A stretch of DNA of 64,000 bases from Pseudolabrys sp. Root1462 (GCF_001426945.1 NZ_LMFS01000001.1:413412-477411); one strand, 5' to 3'; shown: positions 26,633-35,398, counted from the stretch's first letter. Notes: generated by a model from the letters alone, not told the origin. Made by a program: numbers and translations.

Positions 26633-27487
26633 TCAGGCCGGGACCTGGTCCTCACCAAGCGCGAGTGCTTCGCGTAGCGCCTGCTGGGGCACATCGCGTC
26701 CGGTGAAATGCCGGAAGGCGTCGACACCCTGGTAGAAGAACAACTCGTAGCCGCTCATCAATTCGACGCTTGCGGCACGCGCCGCGACGACGAAGGGCGT
26801 TTCGATGGGCGTGTAAACGGCGTCGAAGGCCCAGCGGCGGCCGCGAATTGTTTCGGCCGGGAACGGACACCCGCCAATACCGACCATGCCGATCGGCGTT
26901 GAGTTCACGAGCCCGTCGGCCTCGCGCGTCGCATCTTCAATGGAGGCCGCAACGCTCACCGATGTCGTCACCGGAAGGCGGCGCAGTGCCTCGGCTACCG
27001 ATGCGGCCTTGCCGGCATCGACATCGAACAGTCGCAGCTCCGTGGCGCCGAGCTGACAAAGAGCAAATGCGATGGCTCGGCCGACGCCGCCGGCGCCCGC
27101 CATGGCGACGCGGCCAGGTGAGCGGTTGCCGAACACATGACGATAGCCGCCCATGAAGCCGGAGAAGTCGGTGTTCCAGCCCTGCGGCTTGCCGCCGCCG
27201 AACAGCACGGTGTTGCAGGCGCCGATGGCGCGCACCACGGGATCGGGCACGTCGAGATGCGCGATCACGCGCTCTTTGTACGGGTAGGTTATGTTCAGCC
27301 CGCGATAGCCATCGGCCTCCGCGAAGGACAGCACGTCCTCGAAACTCCGCTTAAGGTCGGCCGGTCGCAGCAGGTCGTAGCTCACTGCAAGCCCGGTCAG
27401 CCGGCCGGCAATCCTGTGCAGCGCCGGCGAACGCGAGGCGGCGATATTGTCACCGATTAGTCCCAAGCGAATTGGCGATGGGCCCAT
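26633..27487 (-). CDS. Shikimate/quinate dehydrogenase, probably NAD-dependent (AroE-like)
   Basis: The 284-residue enzyme has all shikimate dehydrogenase landmarks: Ser18/Ser20 in ASRSPALH, the catalytic Lys71 in NITYPYKE, Asp107 in NTDFSGFMGG and the nucleotide loop GAGGVG at 131-136. The residues after the second beta strand are LFDVD, acidic where biosynthetic AroE has a basic NADP clamp. That suggests NAD+ use and a degradative role, oxidising shikimate or quinate. The start at 27487 is chosen over 27619, whose extra 44 residues are unlike the family. Its stop touches the stop of the convergent dehydroshikimate dehydratase gene. Confidence 0.9.
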   Translation of the reverse strand: MGPSPIRLGLIGDNIAASRSPALHRIAGRLTGLAVSYDLLRPADLKRSFEDVLSFAEADGYRGLNITYPYKERVIAHLDVPDPVVRAIGACNTVLFGGGKPQGWNTDFSGFMGGYRHVFGNRSPGRVAMAGAGGVGRAIAFALCQLGATELRLFDVDAGKAASVAEALRRLPVTTSVSVAASIEDATREADGLVNSTPIGMVGIGGCPFPAETIRGRRWAFDAVYTPIETPFVVAARAASVELMSGYELFFYQGVDAFRHFTGRDVPQQALREALALGEDQVPA

Positions 27488-27584
27488 GCAGACCTCCAGC
27501 GAATGACCGCCTGCAATCTCGCATGGGACACCGAACAGAACAACTGAGATTATATGTTTACTCGGATGAAAACGGTATGACCCG

Positions 27585-28262
27585 TCAAACGATACGTCCC
27601 ACGGCCAAGGCGTGCTCAACCCCGCCGGTAATGTGCGCCTTCAGCACTTCGCCGGCTTTGGCGGCATCGCGCTTCAGCGCCAGCTCCATCAGTTGGCGGT
27701 GCTCGCGGGCGGCGATCTCGCCGCGATCGGTCAGCGCCAGCATCTGGTAGCGCAGGTATTTGTCGAACACGGCGCCGTGGGTCTCCATCAGTTCGCGCGA
27801 CCCGCAGGCCGAGATCAGCGCCTGGTGGAATTCCCAATCGTAGCGTTTCCAGGTCTCATTATCCGGACTGCCCTCGGACTTCTTCTTTTCTTCCATTGCT
27901 GCGAGCTTGTGATGGGCAGCGACGACGCGTGCCTCCCACTCCATGTCGCCGCTCTGGAACGATTGAGCGATGGCGTGGACCTCGAGCAGCAGCCGCAGCG
28001 ATGCAATGTCCTTGAGTTCTTCGACTGACACCGGCGCAACTTCGAAGCCGCGCTGGCCCTCGGCGACGACAAGCTTTTCTGAGGACAGCCGGCTCAGCAC
28101 CTCTCGCAAGGTACTGACGCTGACACCGTAATCTTCCTTGAGACGATCAAGTTTCAGCTTCTCGCCCGGCGCCAGCCGACCTTGCAGAATATCGCCGCGG
28201 ATTCGGCGGTAGGCACGGTCGCCAATGGTGCCTTCATCGCTGTTCTGAGCCATTGGTGCCAT
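27585..28262 (-). CDS. GntR-family regulator, FCD domain (copy 2)
   Basis: The 225-residue product has a GntR winged helix (RAYRRIRGDILQGRLAPGEK, VSVSTLREVLSRLSSEKLVV) and an FCD ligand-binding domain whose metal-binding residues can be picked out in the ERYDWEFHQALISACGS-like region and HRQLMELALKRD. It starts 3 bases after the stop of a close paralogue, so the two form an operon read away from the TRAP genes. The shikimate dehydrogenase gene follows 97 bases later on the same strand. It probably senses an organic acid of the cluster. Confidence 0.9.
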   Translation of the reverse strand: MAPMAQNSDEGTIGDRAYRRIRGDILQGRLAPGEKLKLDRLKEDYGVSVSTLREVLSRLSSEKLVVAEGQRGFEVAPVSVEELKDIASLRLLLEVHAIAQSFQSGDMEWEARVVAAHHKLAAMEEKKKSEGSPDNETWKRYDWEFHQALISACGSRELMETHGAVFDKYLRYQMLALTDRGEIAAREHRQLMELALKRDAAKAGEVLKAHITGGVEHALAVGRIV

Positions 28263-28265
28263 GCG

Positions 28266-28955
28266 TTAAGAGGCGAGGGCGCCGGATTTAATAGTATGTT
28301 GCACGCAATCGCGAATGTGCTTCACAAGCACATCCGCGGCCGCGTCGGCGTCGCGTTTCAGCGCCGCCTTGAGCAATTCGCGATGTTCGCGCGCCGCCGC
28401 TTCGCCGCGGAATACCACGGCGATAATCTGGTAGCGCAGGTATTTGTCGAAGATCGCCGAATGAGCGTCGAGCAGCGCCTTGGAGCCGCAGCACGAAATC
28501 AGAGCGTGGTGGAATTCCCAGTCGTAGCGTTTCCAGGTTTCAGTCTGCGAGCGATCGCCTGACAGCAACTGTTTTTCCAGGGTCGCCAGCTTGTGATGGG
28601 CGGCGACGACGCGCCCTTCCCATTCGACGTCGCCGCTCTCGATCGACTGGCGCAGCGCGTGGCCTTCGAGCAGTTCGCGCATGGCCGCGATCTCATGCCA
28701 GCGGTCGGCCGACACCGGCATAACCTCGAAACCGCGCTGTCCCTCGGCGACGATGAGGCCTTCGACGAGCAGGCGGTTGAGCAGTTCGCGCAAGGTGGCG
28801 ATGCTGGTCTCGTACTGGGTGCTGAGCCGCTCGAGGCGAAGCTTTTGGCCGGGGGCAAGGCGCCCGAAAATGATGTCAGAGCGGATCCGGCGGTAGGTCT
28901 TCTCCCCAATCGTCTCGGTCGATCCAGTCTGATCCAGCACGCGGGCAGTCCTCAT
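28266..28955 (-). CDS. GntR-family regulator, FCD domain (copy 1)
   Basis: This 229-residue protein closely parallels the downstream GntR gene along its whole length: both share the patterns YRRIR.DI, RLAPG.KL.L.RL, LVVAEGQRGFEV-type wing (here LIVAEGQRGFEVMPVS), a KRYDWEFH.ALIS.CGS core and REH...LKRDA. This indicates tandem duplication followed by divergence. It is divergent from dctP at 29164 with about 208 bases between, the place expected for a regulator of that TRAP operon. FCD regulators usually respond to carboxylates such as those of the shikimate pathway. Confidence 0.9.
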   Translation of the reverse strand: MRTARVLDQTGSTETIGEKTYRRIRSDIIFGRLAPGQKLRLERLSTQYETSIATLRELLNRLLVEGLIVAEGQRGFEVMPVSADRWHEIAAMRELLEGHALRQSIESGDVEWEGRVVAAHHKLATLEKQLLSGDRSQTETWKRYDWEFHHALISCCGSKALLDAHSAIFDKYLRYQIIAVVFRGEAAAREHRELLKAALKRDADAAADVLVKHIRDCVQHTIKSGALAS

Positions 28956-29050
28956 CCGACGAAATCAGGAATCTACGATCTTTAGCACCCGGCGGGGGCG
29001 GGGCTCAATCGAGAGCAAGTCTCCGCCATTTGCCCGTGCAGGCACAGTTT

Positions 29051-29067
29051 GGTCAAATCATATGACC
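29051..29067. promoter_or_regulatory. Candidate GntR operator before the TRAP operon
   Basis: GGTCA (29051-29055) and TGACC (29063-29067) form a perfect 5-base inverted repeat around a 7-base spacer in the 208-base divergent region between the GntR gene and dctP. The region from 29051 to 29110 is AT-rich and would hold the dctP promoter. FCD-type GntR proteins bind short inverted repeats of this size, so the position is suggestive. Confidence 0.45.
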
Positions 29068-29163
29068 TTCTTTTCATCATAGATTTTCGAATTTGCCTAT
29101 TGATTTCGGTTCCGTCCAATGGATAATCGACGCCAACAAGTTAGAACCGGGGAGGAATACCTA

Positions 29164-30153
29164 ATGCACCAGCCCATCAGCCGCCGCACCCTGCTGGCCG
29201 CGTCGTCGGCGCTTGCCGCCGGATCGATGCTGCCGAGCGTGTCGTTCGCTGCGCCGACCAAGATGAAGTTGAGCGCCGCTCCCTCTGAGACCGATCTGCG
29301 CGTGAAAGGCTATGCCGCCTTCGCCGAGGCGCTCAAAGGCGACATCGAGATCGAGCCGCATTGGTCGAACTCGCTGTTCAAGCAGGGCACCGAGTTGGTC
29401 GCACTTCAGCGCGGCAATCTCGAAATGTGCAATCTTGCGCCCGCCGATATTTCCAAACAGCTTCCGGCCTGGTCGCTGATGACCTCGGCCTATCTGTTCC
29501 GCAATTACGACCACCTGAAGAAGACCTGGCAGAGCGATGTCGGCAAGGAATTCATCGACATGGCCCGCGAAAAGCTGGGCATCGAGGTTATCCGTCCGGT
29601 CTATTTCGGCGCGCGTCAGGTCAACCTGAAGCCCGACAAGCAGATCAAGACGCCGGCCGATCTCGCCGGCATCAAACTGCGCATGCCGCCGGGCGAATAC
29701 TGGCAGTTCCTCGGCGAATCGCTGGGCGCCAATCCCACGCCGGTCGCCTACGCCGAACTCTACACCGCGCTGCAGACCGGTGTCGTCGATGGCCAGGACA
29801 ACCCGCTGGTCGCCGGCCGCACGATGAAGTTCTACGAAGTTACGTCGCAGTTCGTCCTCACCCGGCATGTGCTGGGCTACGACATGCTGACCGTCGCCAA
29901 GAAGGTCTGGGATGGTCTGGGCAAGGACGTGCAGGCCAAGTTCCGCGCCGCGGCCGACAAGGCCTTCGACGCCAATGCGGCCGAATACGACAAGCAGGAA
30001 TCCGAGGCGATCGAGTTCTTCAAGTCGCAGGGCAAGAAGATCTACGAGCCCGATCAGAACGCCTTCCGCGAGTTCGCGCAGAAGAAGTATCTCGCCCAGT
30101 ACGGCAAGGATTGGCCGAAGGGCGCGCTCGAGAAGATCAACGCGATCAAGTAA
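29164..30153 (+). CDS. TRAP transporter solute receptor, DctP family
   Basis: The 329-residue product is a periplasmic TRAP receptor. Its N-terminus holds a twin-arginine-like signal (SRRTLLAASSALAAGSML) with cleavage near SFA-APT, so it may use the Tat route. The conserved DctP arginine region GIKLRMPPGEYW and the following NPTPVAYAELYTALQTGVVDGQ-type stretch are clear. An in-frame start at 29119 is rejected because GGAGG at 29151-29155 fits ATG 29164. With the two membrane genes after it, it forms a complete system, probably for quinate, shikimate or a similar carboxylate. Confidence 0.93.
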   Translation: MHQPISRRTLLAASSALAAGSMLPSVSFAAPTKMKLSAAPSETDLRVKGYAAFAEALKGDIEIEPHWSNSLFKQGTELVALQRGNLEMCNLAPADISKQLPAWSLMTSAYLFRNYDHLKKTWQSDVGKEFIDMAREKLGIEVIRPVYFGARQVNLKPDKQIKTPADLAGIKLRMPPGEYWQFLGESLGANPTPVAYAELYTALQTGVVDGQDNPLVAGRTMKFYEVTSQFVLTRHVLGYDMLTVAKKVWDGLGKDVQAKFRAAADKAFDANAAEYDKQESEAIEFFKSQGKKIYEPDQNAFREFAQKKYLAQYGKDWPKGALEKINAIK

Positions 30154-30177
30154 GAGGTCGCGGTCTTTTCGGGTTCA

Positions 30178-30203
30178 TTCGGCCGGCCTGAGTGCCGGCC
30201 GAA
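30178..30203 (+). other. Hairpin between TRAP receptor and membrane genes
   Basis: A perfect 10-bp stem (30178-30187 with 30194-30203) with a 6-base loop lies 25 bases after the dctP stop and is followed by AATTTA only. It is the second receptor gene in the window followed by such a hairpin, and could stabilise the receptor mRNA or reduce read-through into the permease genes. Confidence 0.65.
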
Positions 30204-30229
30204 AATTTACCGGCGGGGGATCTGATTTG

Positions 30230-30742
30230 ATGCCGACTGTGATGACGGCCGTTCAGTGGCTGAGCCGGCGAGCGAAGGATATTTTGGTCCTGCTGCTGGC
30301 GACGATGTTCGTCACCTTCGTCCTGCAAATCGTCTTCCGCTATCTGATCAACGAACCGTTGGGCTGGTCGGAAGAAGTCATCGTCGGCGTCTGGCTCTGG
30401 ACCGTGCTGTGGGGCGCCGCCTTCGTCCTGCGCGAGTCGGAGGAGATCCGCTTCGACATCATCTACAGCAACATCTCGGAGCGCGCCCGGCGTATTTTCA
30501 CCGTGATCACCGGGGTGGTGCTGATGGCGGTTTACGGCTTATCGCTGCCGGCGGCCTATTCCTACGTTACGTTCATGAAGGTGGAGCGCTCCGCCTATCT
30601 CCATATCCGCATGGACGTCCTCTACTCGATCTACGTCATCTTCGCGGTCGCGAGCATCGCACGCTACGCCTATCTCGTCTGGCACGCCCTGCGCGGTGAT
30701 ACGGTCACGCCGCAGACCAATCCCTCCGAACTCGGCGATTGA
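30230..30742 (+). CDS. TRAP transporter small membrane subunit, DctQ family
   Basis: The 170-residue protein has four hydrophobic segments and the DctQ motifs FRYLINEPLGWSEEVIVGVW near residue 38 and LRESEEIRFDI near 68. A much longer frame from 29912 overlaps dctP and is not real. ATG 30230 gives MPTVMTAVQWLSRRAKDILV. The stop lies just before the large subunit gene, so translation is coupled. It forms the membrane complex with the DctM protein. Confidence 0.92.
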   Translation: MPTVMTAVQWLSRRAKDILVLLLATMFVTFVLQIVFRYLINEPLGWSEEVIVGVWLWTVLWGAAFVLRESEEIRFDIIYSNISERARRIFTVITGVVLMAVYGLSLPAAYSYVTFMKVERSAYLHIRMDVLYSIYVIFAVASIARYAYLVWHALRGDTVTPQTNPSELGD

Positions 30743-30744
30743 CG

Positions 30745-32043
30745 ATGCACATCAGTCCCTTCGCCATTTGCGTTGCGATGATCGTCGGCCTGGGCATTCT
30801 AGGCCTGCCGATCGGTCACTCGATGATCGTCGCGACGATTGTCTATCTGCTGCTGTCCGGGCTCGACCTCGGCACCGCCGCCGAACAGGTGCTCAACGGT
30901 CTGTTCAACAGCTATGTCCTGATCGCGATCCCGCTGTTCATCCTCGCCGCCGACCTGATGAACATTGGCAGCCTGACCGACAAGCTGCTGCGCTTCTGCC
31001 TGGTGCTGGTCGGCCGCTTCCGCGGCGGCCTCGGTCACGTCAACGTCGTCGCCAACATGATCTTCGCTGGGATGTCGGGCTCGGCCATCGCCGATGCCGT
31101 CGGCATCGGCCGCATCATCGTCGGCATGATGGCCAAGGACGGGCGCTATCCGGTGGCTTATGCCGCGGCGATTACCGCCTCCGCCGCCATCATCGGGCCG
31201 ATCATTCCGCCGTCGATCCCGATGGTGGTCTATGCGCTCGTCTCCGACGCATCGATCGGCTACCTGTTCCTCGGCGGCGTCGTGCCGGGCGTGCTGCTCG
31301 GCGTCGGCTTCATGGTCGCGAACTCGCTGATCGCGCGGCGTCGCAACTATCCGGTTGAAGCGCCGGTGCCGCTGCGCGAGATTCCGAAGATCACGATCGA
31401 TGCATTCCCGGCGCTGATGCTGCCGGTGATCCTGCTGTTTGGCATCTACGGCGGCGTCATGACGCCGACGGAGGGCGCCGCCGCGGCAGCGCTATACGCG
31501 CTTTTCGCCTCGACGGTGATCTACCGCGCCGTGACCTGGAAGCAGCTCTACGAGGCGATTCTCACCAGTGGCAAGGCGACGACATCGATCGGCATGCTGA
31601 TCGCCGGAGCCTTCGCCTTCAATTATGTCGTCACCGTCGAGCGTATCCCCGACGGCCTCAACGTCTTCCTGTCGCAATTCGACTTCTCGCGGGCGACGTT
31701 TCTGCTGGCCGTCAATATCCTGCTGCTGATTCTCGGCTGCCTGCTCGAGGGCACAACGATTCTCCTGATCGTTGTGCCGATACTCATTCCGACGGCGAAG
31801 GCGCTGGGCATCGATCTGGTGCATTTCGGCGTCGTGGTCGTGGTCAACATCATGATCGGCCTGCTGACGCCGCCCTATGGCCTGCTACTCTTCGTGCTGG
31901 CCAACATGACAGGTCAACCTTTGGGCAGCATCGTCCGCCAGGCGGTGCCGTTTATTGTCTTGGCGATCGTCGTGCTCGGGCTGATCACGATTTTCCCGGA
32001 TCTGGTGCTTTGGCTGCCACGCATCATGGGTTACAAAGGATAA
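30745..32043 (+). CDS. TRAP transporter large membrane subunit, DctM family
   Basis: The 432-residue protein has about twelve hydrophobic segments and the sodium-coupled DctM core: [20 protein letters not shown] near the N-terminus, [20 protein letters not shown], and [17 protein letters not shown]. The last part ([19 protein letters not shown]) is also typical. A TTG at 30739 overlaps the DctQ stop and could serve as start, adding two residues; ATG 30745 is chosen. The aroQ gene follows 7 bases later, which ties this transporter to shikimate-type substrates. Confidence 0.92.
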   Translation: MHISPFAICVAMIVGLGILGLPIGHSMIVATIVYLLLSGLDLGTAAEQVLNGLFNSYVLIAIPLFILAADLMNIGSLTDKLLRFCLVLVGRFRGGLGHVNVVANMIFAGMSGSAIADAVGIGRIIVGMMAKDGRYPVAYAAAITASAAIIGPIIPPSIPMVVYALVSDASIGYLFLGGVVPGVLLGVGFMVANSLIARRRNYPVEAPVPLREIPKITIDAFPALMLPVILLFGIYGGVMTPTEGAAAAALYALFASTVIYRAVTWKQLYEAILTSGKATTSIGMLIAGAFAFNYVVTVERIPDGLNVFLSQFDFSRATFLLAVNILLLILGCLLEGTTILLIVVPILIPTAKALGIDLVHFGVVVVVNIMIGLLTPPYGLLLFVLANMTGQPLGSIVRQAVPFIVLAIVVLGLITIFPDLVLWLPRIMGYKG

Positions 32044-32050
32044 GCGTCAG

Positions 32051-32485
32051 ATGGCCAAGCCGATCTATGTTCTCAACGGCCCGAACCTCAACCGTCTCGG
32101 CAAACGAGAACCGGAAATCTACGGCAAGGCCACCTTGGCCGATGTCGAGAACTATTGCCGCGAGGCGGCGGGCTCGCACCCGGTCGTATTCCGCCAGAGC
32201 AACAGCGAAGCCCAGATTATCGACTGGATCCACGAAGCCATCGACGAAGGCGCCGGCATCATCATCAATCCTGCAGCGTTCACCTTCGTGTCCATGGCGA
32301 TCATGGACGCGTTGAAGATGTTTCCTGGTCCGATCATCGAACTGCACATCACCAACATCCACAGACGCGAGCCGATGTATCATAACTCGCTGGTGTCGAA
32401 GGTGGCGACCGCGGTCATCGCCGGCCTCGGTGCCGACGGCTATCGCACCGCGACGAGCGCGATGCTGCGCCTGATTGCGGCCTGA
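32051..32485 (+). CDS. aroQ: 3-dehydroquinate dehydratase, type II
   Basis: The 144-residue product is a type II dehydroquinase, a dodecameric cytoplasmic enzyme interconverting 3-dehydroquinate and 3-dehydroshikimate. Active-site residues are visible: Arg19 and Tyr24 in [11 protein letters not shown], Asn73 in IINPAAFT and His99 in IELHITN. It follows the TRAP permease gene by 7 bases and so is expressed with a transporter. In this setting it is more likely degradative (quinate to dehydroshikimate) than part of aromatic amino acid synthesis, although the enzyme chemistry is the same. Confidence 0.94.
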   Translation: MAKPIYVLNGPNLNRLGKREPEIYGKATLADVENYCREAAGSHPVVFRQSNSEAQIIDWIHEAIDEGAGIIINPAAFTFVSMAIMDALKMFPGPIIELHITNIHRREPMYHNSLVSKVATAVIAGLGADGYRTATSAMLRLIAA

Positions 32486-32501
32486 GCGCTCCTGCTCAGG
32501 C
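32480..32501. terminator. Hairpin across the aroQ and TRAP-permease stop codons
   Basis: An 8-bp perfect stem (32480-32487 with 32494-32501) and 6-base loop spans the two convergent stop codons. It lacks a T-run on either side, so it may be a weak bidirectional terminator or simply protect the 3' ends. Confidence 0.45.
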
Positions 32502-34340
32502 GAGGATCGCGAACGCGGCCTGCGCCGCCATCAGCGCCAGCCCCAGCGCCACCAGCAGCAGCCGCGTCGTCACTCCGAGCGGACGGCCGAGATACCCTTC
32601 CTGGGCACAGACAAGTGCGACAATCGCGATGGTCGCGGTGACGATCGAGAGGACGACGTCTGCAACCGACCCGATCAGCAGCACACCGGGATTGTAGATG
32701 AAGACATAGGGAATAATGAACGCGACAATGGCGAGGCGGCAGCATTGCAAGCCGATGGCCATTGGATTGGCGTTGGCGATCGTTGCGGCCGCGAAAGCCG
32801 CGACAGCGACCGGCGGGGTGATCGCCGACATCGACGCGAAATAGACGATGAAGAGATGCGCCGGCAGTAGCGGAATGTTGAGCGCGAGCAGGGCCGGTGC
32901 GGCAAGCACGGACGCCAGCGCATAAACCGCTGGCGTCGGCATGCCCATGCCGAGAATGATGACAATCACGGTTGCGATGATCAGCGTCAGCAGGGCGTTG
33001 CCGTGGGCGAGCAGGAAGAGCGCCGACGAGATTTTTCCGGTCAGATCCGTCATGGCGAGTGTGCCGACAACGAGGCCGGCGACGGCGCAGGCAACACCGA
33101 TGCCGGTCATGCGCCGTGTCGAGTCATCGAGCGCGCGCACTAACGCCTTGCCGGCGGCGGATGGATTGCGGACGCGGACAAGAAGGATCGGAACGAGCGA
33201 CGCCATCGCCAGCGCGGCCGAGAAGGCGGGGCGATCGACTGTCAGCACGTACCAGACCAGAATGAAAATCGGGATCAGATAGTACCAGCTATGCCGGAGC
33301 ACCGTCAGGACGCTCGGCGTGTCTGCCGATGCCGACGGCTGAAGGTTATCGACGCGCGCGCGCAGATGCACAGCCAGGAACACCGAAAGGTAATAGAGCA
33401 GTGCCGGCACCACCGCCGCGATGGCAATGCTGCTGTAAGGAATGCCGGTGAAATCCGACATCAGAAATGCGGCGGTGCCCATGACCGGCGGCAGCAGCGC
33501 GCCGCCTGTCGAAGCCGTCGCTTCCACCGCGCCGGCATAGGTCGGCGTGAGGCCGGTGCGGATCATCAACGGAATGGTGAATGAGCCGGTCGTCACGACG
33601 TCGGAGGTCGGTGAGCCGGAGATCGAACCGTAAAGGCCCGACGACACCACGGCGACTTTCGCGGGGCCGCCGGCCTGTCGGCCGACGAGGCTATTGGCAA
33701 GATCGAAGAAGAAGTCGCCGCCACCGGCCGCGTCGAGCAACGTCCCGAAAGCGACAAAGGCGAACACCAGAAGCGCGGCGACCGCCAGAGCGGGGCCAAA
33801 CAGGCCGTTGGTGGTGTAGACGATCTGGTAGAGCATCTCCTCGAGGCTGAGCTCGCGGTGCCAGAAGGGTCCCGTCAGCAAATGGCCGAAGATGCCATAG
33901 GCCAGGAACACCATCACGACCAAGACGAGAGTCATGCCGATGCAACGGCGCGTCGCTTCGAGCACCAGGACGATCAGGATCACGCCCGCGATCTGGTCGA
34001 TCGGATTGAGACCGTCAATCATCGGCAACCGCTCGTCGTAGATCGGCTGCATGACCGTGAAATAGACCGCGATGGCGACCGAGACGATCGCCGCGGTCCA
34101 GGAAAAAACCGTCCGGCCGGTCGGACGCTTCGGGTTTCCGGTGGTCGTCAGGAAGGCGACCGCGAGAATGGCACCGATAAACCAGTTGAGCGCAATCTGG
34201 CTTTGCACATAGACGCCGAAGGCCAGCAGGATGAAGAACACTGATGTGGCGATCGCGATGACCGAAACCACGCCGTTTTCGAACTTGCCGAGCTGACGGC
34301 CGCGCCCCGGCGCAAGAGTCATCACGAAATCAGCCAGCAC
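32496..34340 (-). CDS. TRAP transporter fused 4TM/12TM permease (TAXI system)
   Basis: The 614-residue protein fuses a DctQ-like part (about residues 1-190) to a DctM-like part (about 190-614), the arrangement used by TAXI-type TRAP systems. The DctM section shows VVSSGLYGSISGSPTSDVVT, TGGALLPPVMGTAAFLMSDF and the C-terminal MSAITPPVAVAAFAAATIAN. Sixteen or so hydrophobic segments can be traced. It is transcribed after its receptor gene with 80 bases between, including a strong hairpin. It converges on aroQ. The substrate is unknown, but the position suggests an organic acid. Confidence 0.9.
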   Translation of the reverse strand: MLADFVMTLAPGRGRQLGKFENGVVSVIAIATSVFFILLAFGVYVQSQIALNWFIGAILAVAFLTTTGNPKRPTGRTVFSWTAAIVSVAIAVYFTVMQPIYDERLPMIDGLNPIDQIAGVILIVLVLEATRRCIGMTLVLVVMVFLAYGIFGHLLTGPFWHRELSLEEMLYQIVYTTNGLFGPALAVAALLVFAFVAFGTLLDAAGGGDFFFDLANSLVGRQAGGPAKVAVVSSGLYGSISGSPTSDVVTTGSFTIPLMIRTGLTPTYAGAVEATASTGGALLPPVMGTAAFLMSDFTGIPYSSIAIAAVVPALLYYLSVFLAVHLRARVDNLQPSASADTPSVLTVLRHSWYYLIPIFILVWYVLTVDRPAFSAALAMASLVPILLVRVRNPSAAGKALVRALDDSTRRMTGIGVACAVAGLVVGTLAMTDLTGKISSALFLLAHGNALLTLIIATVIVIILGMGMPTPAVYALASVLAAPALLALNIPLLPAHLFIVYFASMSAITPPVAVAAFAAATIANANPMAIGLQCCRLAIVAFIIPYVFIYNPGVLLIGSVADVVLSIVTATIAIVALVCAQEGYLGRPLGVTTRLLLVALGLALMAAQAAFAILA

Positions 34341-34376
34341 TTTTTCTTTCCTTGTGAAGGCAGGGCGTCCGTCGTC

Positions 34377-34403
34377 AGGCGGCGGCTTCGTGAGCCGCCG
34401 CCT
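34377..34403 (-). other. Hairpin between TAXI receptor and fused permease
   Basis: A perfect 11-bp stem (34377-34387 with 34393-34403) and 5-base loop lies 17 bases after the receptor stop on the minus strand. No T-run follows directly; an A/T-rich patch is found further on near 34340-34352. It is the third receptor gene in the window followed by such a hairpin. Confidence 0.65.
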
Positions 34404-34420
34404 TCTCGCGTCAGGTCGGA

Positions 34421-35398
34421 CTACAGCAAGCCGGCGTCTTTGTAGGCCTTCTTCGCACCAGGCGCGAGTTCGATCGGCCCGACATCGGTCAGGCCTTTCT
34501 TGCCCATGCGCGCGAACGACGGGTAGGCCTTGGTGAGATAATCAAAGTGCTCGATCAGGCCCTTGGTGATCGCTTCCGCTTCGGCATCCGGCATCTTGTC
34601 AGACGCATAGAGTACGACGAAGCCAGTGACGGTTTTCACGTCCGCCGTTTCGAATGAATAGCTCTTGGCCGGAATGGTGACGCTTTTCGTGCCGGCTTCG
34701 CTATCAATCTTGGCGATCGCAGCATCCGGGACGGGCAGCAGCTTGATTGCCATGTCGTGCGAAATCCGCTCGACCTGCGCTGACGGGAAGGCCAGCATGT
34801 TGAGGACGATATCGACCTGACCGTTTTTCAGCATGTCGAGGCCGTCGTTATAGGCGACATATTCGACGCGGCCGCCCCAGGAGGCGAGGTCCTTCACCGA
34901 AATGCCGGCCGCGGCGAACACTTGTTCGCCCGCGATCGACATCATCGTGCCCCGCTTGTTGAGCGCGATGCGAACCGGCTTCTTCTCTTTGGCGATTTGC
35001 GAGAGACTGTCGAAAGGGGCGTCCTTGCGCGCAATGATCTGCACCACCGCTTCGGGATCGAGCAGGGCGATGGCGCGCAGGCTCGTGATCTTGGACTTGA
35101 AGGGGGCTTCGCCCTTCGTGGCGCGTAGCGCCATCTGCGCGTGGGCAATGCCGAGTTGCGCCTTGCCCTCCGAGACCAGGATCAGATTGGCCGCGTCGAC
35201 GCCGGGTTCGTAAGTAAAGGAAGAGCCCGGTACTTGCTGCTGAATGGTTTGACCGATGGCCGCGCCCATCGCACTCCAAGCGCCGCCGACCGAGCCGCCG
35301 GCCAGCGTGATCTTGAGCGGGTCGGCCGAAGCACCGGCAATGAGCGCCACACTCAATCCGAAAGCGGCAAGTAGAACTCGCTTCATAGGACGTTGCAT
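34421..35398 (-). CDS. TRAP transporter solute receptor, TAXI family
   Basis: The 325-residue product is a periplasmic receptor of the TAXI type. It has a signal peptide (MKRVLLAAFGLSVALIAGAS, cut before ADP), the family opening LKITLAGGSVGGAWSAMGAA, and YEPGVDAANLILVSEGKAQL. GGAGGG upstream fits the first ATG (35398) rather than the ATG four codons later. It is read with the fused permease gene, with which it forms one system. It is divergent from the nadC-like operon with 256 bases between. TAXI ligands are mostly unknown, glutamate and other carboxylates being examples. Confidence 0.92.
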   Translation of the reverse strand: MQRPMKRVLLAAFGLSVALIAGASADPLKITLAGGSVGGAWSAMGAAIGQTIQQQVPGSSFTYEPGVDAANLILVSEGKAQLGIAHAQMALRATKGEAPFKSKITSLRAIALLDPEAVVQIIARKDAPFDSLSQIAKEKKPVRIALNKRGTMMSIAGEQVFAAAGISVKDLASWGGRVEYVAYNDGLDMLKNGQVDIVLNMLAFPSAQVERISHDMAIKLLPVPDAAIAKIDSEAGTKSVTIPAKSYSFETADVKTVTGFVVLYASDKMPDAEAEAITKGLIEHFDYLTKAYPSFARMGKKGLTDVGPIELAPGAKKAYKDAGLL

